From contig NZ_OY776413.1 in NCBI RefSeq assembly GCF_963675585.1, positions 543,501 through 607,500 of the forward strand: a stretch of 64,000 nt of DNA, written 5' to 3'. The stretch comes from an uncultured Draconibacterium sp. (GTDB lineage: Bacteria; Bacteroidota; Bacteroidia; Bacteroidales; Prolixibacteraceae). Within the stretch, counting starts at the first letter, position 1. Each line of letters opens with the position of its first letter. The position numbers and the translations under genes were made by a program. Positions 60,021 through 64,000 of this stretch are shown piece by piece. The notes under the pieces were generated by a model. That model saw only the letters and a list, made by a program, of their open reading frames with translations. It was not told the origin of the DNA and made no database searches.

Positions 60021-61274
60021 ATGAATATTGAGCTCTTTATATCGCGTCGCTTGTTTTTCGACAAAGCCAACAAAAAGCTCTTATCGCAACGTATAATTCG
60101 TATTGCACTGGCCGGAATTGCATTAGGTCTGGCAGTAATGATTATATCGGTTGCCGTAGTTACCGGGTTTAAAAGTGAAATAAGAAATAAAGTAATTGGT
60201 TTTGGCTCACACATTCAAGTGGTTAATTACGATTCGAATAACTCGTACGAAACACAAGCCATTTCAGAAAACCAGCCATTTTTACCCGTAATTAAAACAA
60301 TTAAGGGAATACAACACATACAGGTTTTTGCCACCAAACCCGGAATGATTAAAACGGATGAATACATTCAGGGGATTGTTTTTAAGGGAGTGGCAAGCGA
60401 ATACAATTGGGATTTTTTTGAAAAGCATTTAGTACAGGGTTTATTGCCTGCTTTAAACGATAGCTCCCGTTCGGATCAAATCTTACTTTCGGAACAGGTT
60501 TCAAAACTTTTAAACCTTAAATTGAACGACAAGGCCGTTTTCTATTTTATAAACGAAAAGGAAGTTATTCCGCGTATGCTTCAGCTAACTGTGAGTGGAA
60601 TTTACCGAACCGGTTTTGAAGAATTCGACAAACGGTTTATTGTTGGCGACATAAAACAAGTTCAACGATTAAACAACTGGCGTGCCGATCAGGTTACAGG
60701 TTTCGAAATTTCGGTAAGTGACTTTTTTGAAATTGAAACCATTGAGCAGGAAATACGAAATACCGTTATCAGCTTTCGCGAAGAAAACAGTGAAATTCTT
60801 CGTACCCAAAACATTACACGGCAATACCCGCAGATTTTTGACTGGCTTGCCATTTTAGATATGAACGTTTGGATTATTCTGATACTAATGGTATTGGTGG
60901 CCGGTTTTAATATGGTATCGGGATTATTGGTACTTATTCTTGAACGAAGCACAATGATTGGGGTATTAAAAGCCATGGGAAGTCCAAACTGGAGCATCCG
61001 AAAAGTATTTGTTTATTTATCCGTTTTTCTGACTGCACGTGGAATGTTATGGGGAAACGCCATTGGACTCGTTGTAATTTTTATTCAGAAGGCATTTCAT
61101 ATTCTTAAACTCGATCCGAGCTCGTATTATGTTGAATTTGTTCCGATGAATTTTTCATTCTTCCATTTGCTACTCCTTAACCTGGGAACCATTGCAATTA
61201 CTTCGGTAATATTAATTATTCCGAGTTATTTTGTGAGCAAAATGTCGCCCGAAAAAACAATCAGATTTGACTAG
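60021..61274 (+). CDS. LolC/LolE-type ABC permease (FtsX family)
   Basis: 417 residues. A helix near the N terminus (RIALAGIALGLAVMIISVAVVTGF), then GFKSEIRNKVIGFGSHIQVVNY typical of lipoprotein-releasing permeases, a periplasmic MacB-like domain (about 50-265), and three C-terminal helices with MVSGLLVLILERSTMIGVLKAMG, ending SYFVSKMSPEKTIRFD. LolC/E with LolD extract lipoproteins from the inner membrane. No ATPase (LolD) is adjacent. It follows the flippase-like gene by 59 bp and may share its transcript. A single LolC/E homologue is common in Bacteroidota. Confidence 0.88.
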   Translation: MNIELFISRRLFFDKANKKLLSQRIIRIALAGIALGLAVMIISVAVVTGFKSEIRNKVIGFGSHIQVVNYDSNNSYETQAISENQPFLPVIKTIKGIQHIQVFATKPGMIKTDEYIQGIVFKGVASEYNWDFFEKHLVQGLLPALNDSSRSDQILLSEQVSKLLNLKLNDKAVFYFINEKEVIPRMLQLTVSGIYRTGFEEFDKRFIVGDIKQVQRLNNWRADQVTGFEISVSDFFEIETIEQEIRNTVISFREENSEILRTQNITRQYPQIFDWLAILDMNVWIILILMVLVAGFNMVSGLLVLILERSTMIGVLKAMGSPNWSIRKVFVYLSVFLTARGMLWGNAIGLVVIFIQKAFHILKLDPSSYYVEFVPMNFSFFHLLLLNLGTIAITSVILIIPSYFVSKMSPEKTIRFD

Positions 61275-61537
61275 TAGTTATCTAAAATGTGGTTCAATCT
61301 GTTTCAACAAATTAATATACTCTATTTCTGCTTTTCCTGTCCCGCTGCTAATTGTTACCCAAATTAAGCTTCTCAGCTTATCCGCACAAAACGAGATGAA
61401 AGAATAATGTCTTCATTTAAATGTAACAGAATCATAGAACTTCTTCATATCAAACATCATCCACCTACTCTTCTTCAGAATAAAAGTTCGACAAATATTT
61501 AATTCAAAGAGCATGTATAAATTTAAATGTCTATTTG

Positions 61538-61545
61538 TATTTTTG
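61538..61545 (+). promoter_or_regulatory. -7 promoter box TATTTTTG, 4 nt before a start codon
   Basis: TATTTTTG matches TAnnTTTG and ends 4 nt before the ATG of the Nudix gene, a second case of a probably leaderless or very short-leader transcript in this window. The preceding 275 bp (61275-61537) show no gene or strong hairpin. Confidence 0.5.
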
Positions 61546-61549
61546 AAGC

Positions 61550-62188
61550 ATGAATGATTTTCTTCAAACAGTTAAGACTTTACTCAAATGCGAATTGCCG
61601 GGAGCAAGTTCGCACACAAAAATGTTACCCCCGGGTAGAGTACTAAAAGTAAAACCAACGCAAGAAGATCGAAGTAAAAAAAGCAGTGTTTTATTACTTC
61701 TTTTTATGGAAGAAAACACGTTAAAAGTATGTTTGATAAAACGACCTGCATTTATGAAACATCATGCAGGGCAAATTGCACTTCCGGGAGGAAGAATGGA
61801 GCCGGGTGAAACTTGTATTGAAACAGCACTGCGGGAAACATTTGAAGAAATTGGAATCAAATCGGAATCGATAGAAATTTTGGGTAAACTTTCCGACTTT
61901 TATGTTGAAGTAAGTAATTTCCAGGTTCAACCTGTTGTGGGCTGGCTTTCAACAAAACCTAAATTCAATTTAAATTTACAGGAAGTGCAAAAGGTTATCG
62001 CCTTTCCAATAAAAGAATTTAAACCTCCATACCAAACAATTGAATTGAAAACACTTACGGGAGAGTTAGAAGTTCCTTGTGTGAAATACGAAGGAGAAAT
62101 AATTTGGGGAGCAACTGCCATGATTTTGTCGGAATTTTACGATCTCACCCAGCATAAAATTGAGCGGATCATTGCTCCGGACAATTGA
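61550..62188 (+). CDS. Nudix hydrolase, CoA pyrophosphatase-like (NudL type)
   Basis: 212 residues, soluble. The CoA-pyrophosphatase signature KRPAFMKHHAGQIALPGGR precedes the Nudix box, which reads G-R-M-E-P-G-E ... ALRETFEEIGI with the metal-binding Glu residues in place. Members split CoA and its derivatives to phosphopantetheine and 3',5'-ADP. The length is usual. It stands alone, and its end is 19 bp from the stop of the convergent porin gene. Confidence 0.9.
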   Translation: MNDFLQTVKTLLKCELPGASSHTKMLPPGRVLKVKPTQEDRSKKSSVLLLLFMEENTLKVCLIKRPAFMKHHAGQIALPGGRMEPGETCIETALRETFEEIGIKSESIEILGKLSDFYVEVSNFQVQPVVGWLSTKPKFNLNLQEVQKVIAFPIKEFKPPYQTIELKTLTGELEVPCVKYEGEIIWGATAMILSEFYDLTQHKIERIIAPDN

Positions 62189-62207
62189 ATCGAATAACAC
62201 TTATTTT

Positions 62208-64000
62208 TTAATCGTAAAACGCCCAGGAAACACCTAAACGAAAGGTCGCACGATTCATTGGGTAATGAGGTGTAGTCATGTACACTCCATCCAAAAAGTT
62301 TGTTCCAATATTCATCCATTTAAAAAATACGCGCGTACGTTTCAATCTTAAATTGGCATAAATATCGATGTATGGAAAATCACCGTATTTTTCGTTGTTC
62401 TGCAAGTAAAACAGGCCAGTTGCAGGTTCGTATGCATCGGCGTAATATTTTGTATTGTAACGTACATCGGCCCCAACCTGAGTGAACATAACCTTCGATA
62501 TGGTGAATTGATAATACGTCGATATAAAAGCAGATAATTCAGGTAAATGAATATACTCTTCATTAGAAGCTTTCTGCCATAAAACCCGGGGTCTGAAGTG
62601 AAATCTCCTGAAATTAAAATCCTTGTCGATGTAGGCCGACAGCACTAATATTTCATTTCCGGTTTGATTTGGAATTCCCAGAGTGTCGTTATAAATGTAA
62701 TTATTGATGATTGAATAGTTAGCGCCAATTTCAAATTTGCGCTGAGGCATCCTGAAACTTCCTCCAACCGTCATCCGTTGTTCCATATCGAATACATTTT
62801 CCCACTTAAAATGGTTCGATTTAAAATTCTCCTGAAAATAATCGGCAACCCGGTTCTCAATATTTCCTGTAAAATTTATAGAAGCCGTTGAGTCGCCCCA
62901 AAACTTCAGAGGCTTGGAAATATCTCCATTCAATTCAACCTGTCCCGAATTACGTCCGGTTAAATAGAATTTACCATCGAAATTCCATTTCCAGAATTTT
63001 CCCGTTTCTCGAAAAATACCTCCACCTACAAAAAGGTTCCCATATTTAATTTCAGTTCCAATATGTGTTGAATCGCTAAAATGCCTGCCCGGCATTATTC
63101 CTCGGTTTAACTCGTGGCCTAAAAATGCGCGTTTACCAAAGCTGTACTTTTTGGCTGCACTTTCGTATTGTTTTACCTGAACAACATTAGTTAATCGATT
63201 AAAGCGAATAGAGTCTTTGGTATAATCATCGCTATAATAAGTGTTGGCCCAGAAATCATTTTCTTCATCCTCTTCCTCATTAAATTCCTGCTTGTTTCTA
63301 TCGTATTGCATCGAATACAATACACCAAGCCGCGGAAGAAAGATTTCTGTAGAGTCGGTTACATCAACAAATTTACCAAACCTATATTCTCCGTTAAAGA
63401 AGTAAGACGTAGCTCCAAATTTAGAGTCAGACTCGTCTAATCTCATATTCCAGAATTCGGCGTCCTGCCCGTTATAAATAGACGAATCTTGTTTTAGCCC
63501 TCCATTTTCACCATTTTTTATGGTGTTCGAAATAATTCCTCCGTAGATGTTCAAATAATCTCTATTGTAACTTGTATACAAGGCTACAAAATTATTTTTC
63601 GATTCTTGCGATGTATATTGCCCATCCGATTTTTCCTGATTGGTTCTAAAAGTAAAATTCCAGAAAGGAGTTATATTTTGAGAATGAATAACATTAAATC
63701 TTGTTTCGTTATTCTTCGACTTATTTTCACTTTGGCTGTAATCCAAACGTGTATATGGAGTAGTAGTGTTATAAAAATCGATTTTACCTGGCGTTAATAA
63801 ATAAGCTTCTCTTGATTGTGCGAAAAAATAACTTGTGGTATATATCCGGTTAAAAAAATTATTGTCGATAGCCGGTGTACCATAATTACCTACATATGTA
63901 GCTGTAATTGTATTTTTATAAACCGGGTGAAATATATGGGTGTAGTCGTGTAAGGTATCCAACTTTGTTGAATCCTGAAAAGCACCGTATTCTTTTATGT
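62208..64000 (-). CDS. Putative porin, Bacteroidota family (5' partial, cut by right edge)
   Basis: The minus-strand frame is open through 64000; codons upstream of the TTG at 63962 read IKEYGAFQDSTKL, so the N terminus and signal peptide lie outside the window. About 597 residues are visible. The sequence is rich in amphipathic beta strands alternating aromatic and polar residues, with motifs of the Bacteroidota putative porin (DUF4289-like) family: YTHIFHP, TRFNVIHSQNITPFWNF, YLTGRNSGQVELNG, and a C-terminal strand NRATFRLGVSWAFYD ending in an aromatic and Asp. It probably forms an outer-membrane beta-barrel; substrate unknown. Confidence 0.88.
   Translation of the reverse strand, partial: IKEYGAFQDSTKLDTLHDYTHIFHPVYKNTITATYVGNYGTPAIDNNFFNRIYTTSYFFAQSREAYLLTPGKIDFYNTTTPYTRLDYSQSENKSKNNETRFNVIHSQNITPFWNFTFRTNQEKSDGQYTSQESKNNFVALYTSYNRDYLNIYGGIISNTIKNGENGGLKQDSSIYNGQDAEFWNMRLDESDSKFGATSYFFNGEYRFGKFVDVTDSTEIFLPRLGVLYSMQYDRNKQEFNEEEDEENDFWANTYYSDDYTKDSIRFNRLTNVVQVKQYESAAKKYSFGKRAFLGHELNRGIMPGRHFSDSTHIGTEIKYGNLFVGGGIFRETGKFWKWNFDGKFYLTGRNSGQVELNGDISKPLKFWGDSTASINFTGNIENRVADYFQENFKSNHFKWENVFDMEQRMTVGGSFRMPQRKFEIGANYSIINNYIYNDTLGIPNQTGNEILVLSAYIDKDFNFRRFHFRPRVLWQKASNEEYIHLPELSAFISTYYQFTISKVMFTQVGADVRYNTKYYADAYEPATGLFYLQNNEKYGDFPYIDIYANLRLKRTRVFFKWMNIGTNFLDGVYMTTPHYPMNRATFRLGVSWAFYD

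Noticed and set aside
61275-61537. Possible small RNA or tRNA in the gap before the Nudix gene
   Set aside because: No cloverleaf, no stable hairpin beyond a 5-bp stem, and no open frame of note.
1-64000. Search for prophage, insertion sequences, defence systems or toxin-antitoxin pairs
   Set aside because: No transposase, integrase, nuclease, restriction or toxin motifs seen; gene content is housekeeping plus secretion and transport.

Overview
The window looks like a chromosomal segment of a Bacteroidota bacterium, probably a marine member of Bacteroidia (Marinilabiliales-like). This placement is inferred from gene families, not from a marker-gene comparison. The signs are a type IX secretion (T9SS) type B C-terminal domain, a PorP/SprF protein, a Bacteroidota putative porin, the gene order purH-mreB-mreC-mreD-mrdA-rodA, and TAnnTTTG-type -7 promoter boxes, some of them only 4-5 nt from the start codon. 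I see no rRNA, tRNA, CRISPR array, insertion sequence or prophage.

Positions 1-23993 are one giant gene, open to the left edge. The visible part is almost 8,000 residues: HYR-like repeats, then 57 Calx-beta-like modules by my count, cadherin/VCBS-like and PKD-like modules, and a T9SS type B sorting domain. Two perfectly in-frame tandem arrays lie inside it: a 1,020-bp, three-module unit (10861-14613) and fifteen 333-bp units (15939-20930). About 1,700 residues around the second array contain no Lys, Arg or His. Next come a PorP/SprF outer-membrane protein and a TPR/PD40 protein, a familiar T9SS partner module, which suggests the giant protein is a secreted or surface-anchored adhesin.

Positions 26246-33259 hold mostly housekeeping genes: an M14-like hydrolase, a small conserved protein, a glycerol facilitator divergent from gpsA, pgi behind a strong palindrome, a 61-residue membrane protein and a DMT transporter. 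Positions 33436-38988 are a four-gene export operon: adaptor, MacB-type permease, TolC, second adaptor. No ATPase gene is present in it. A clear terminator follows, then an ATP-grasp-like protein and polyphosphate kinase 2, also ended by a strong terminator.

Positions 41206-45251 carry a DUF1338 protein, a PfkB-family kinase whose catalytic Asp position reads Met, an ACP phosphodiesterase-like protein and a KamA-like radical SAM protein. Positions 45501-52757 (minus strand) are the rod-shape and cell-wall elongation operon with purH at its head. After a lone MacB-type permease, 54234-58753 (minus strand) is a compact operon rsmA-mgtE-rimB-like-rimK-aspartoacylase-like, probably linked to ribosome maturation and to S6 glutamylation. 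The right end holds a flippase-like membrane protein (TTG start), a LolC/E-like permease, a Nudix CoA pyrophosphatase-like protein and a putative porin cut by the right edge.
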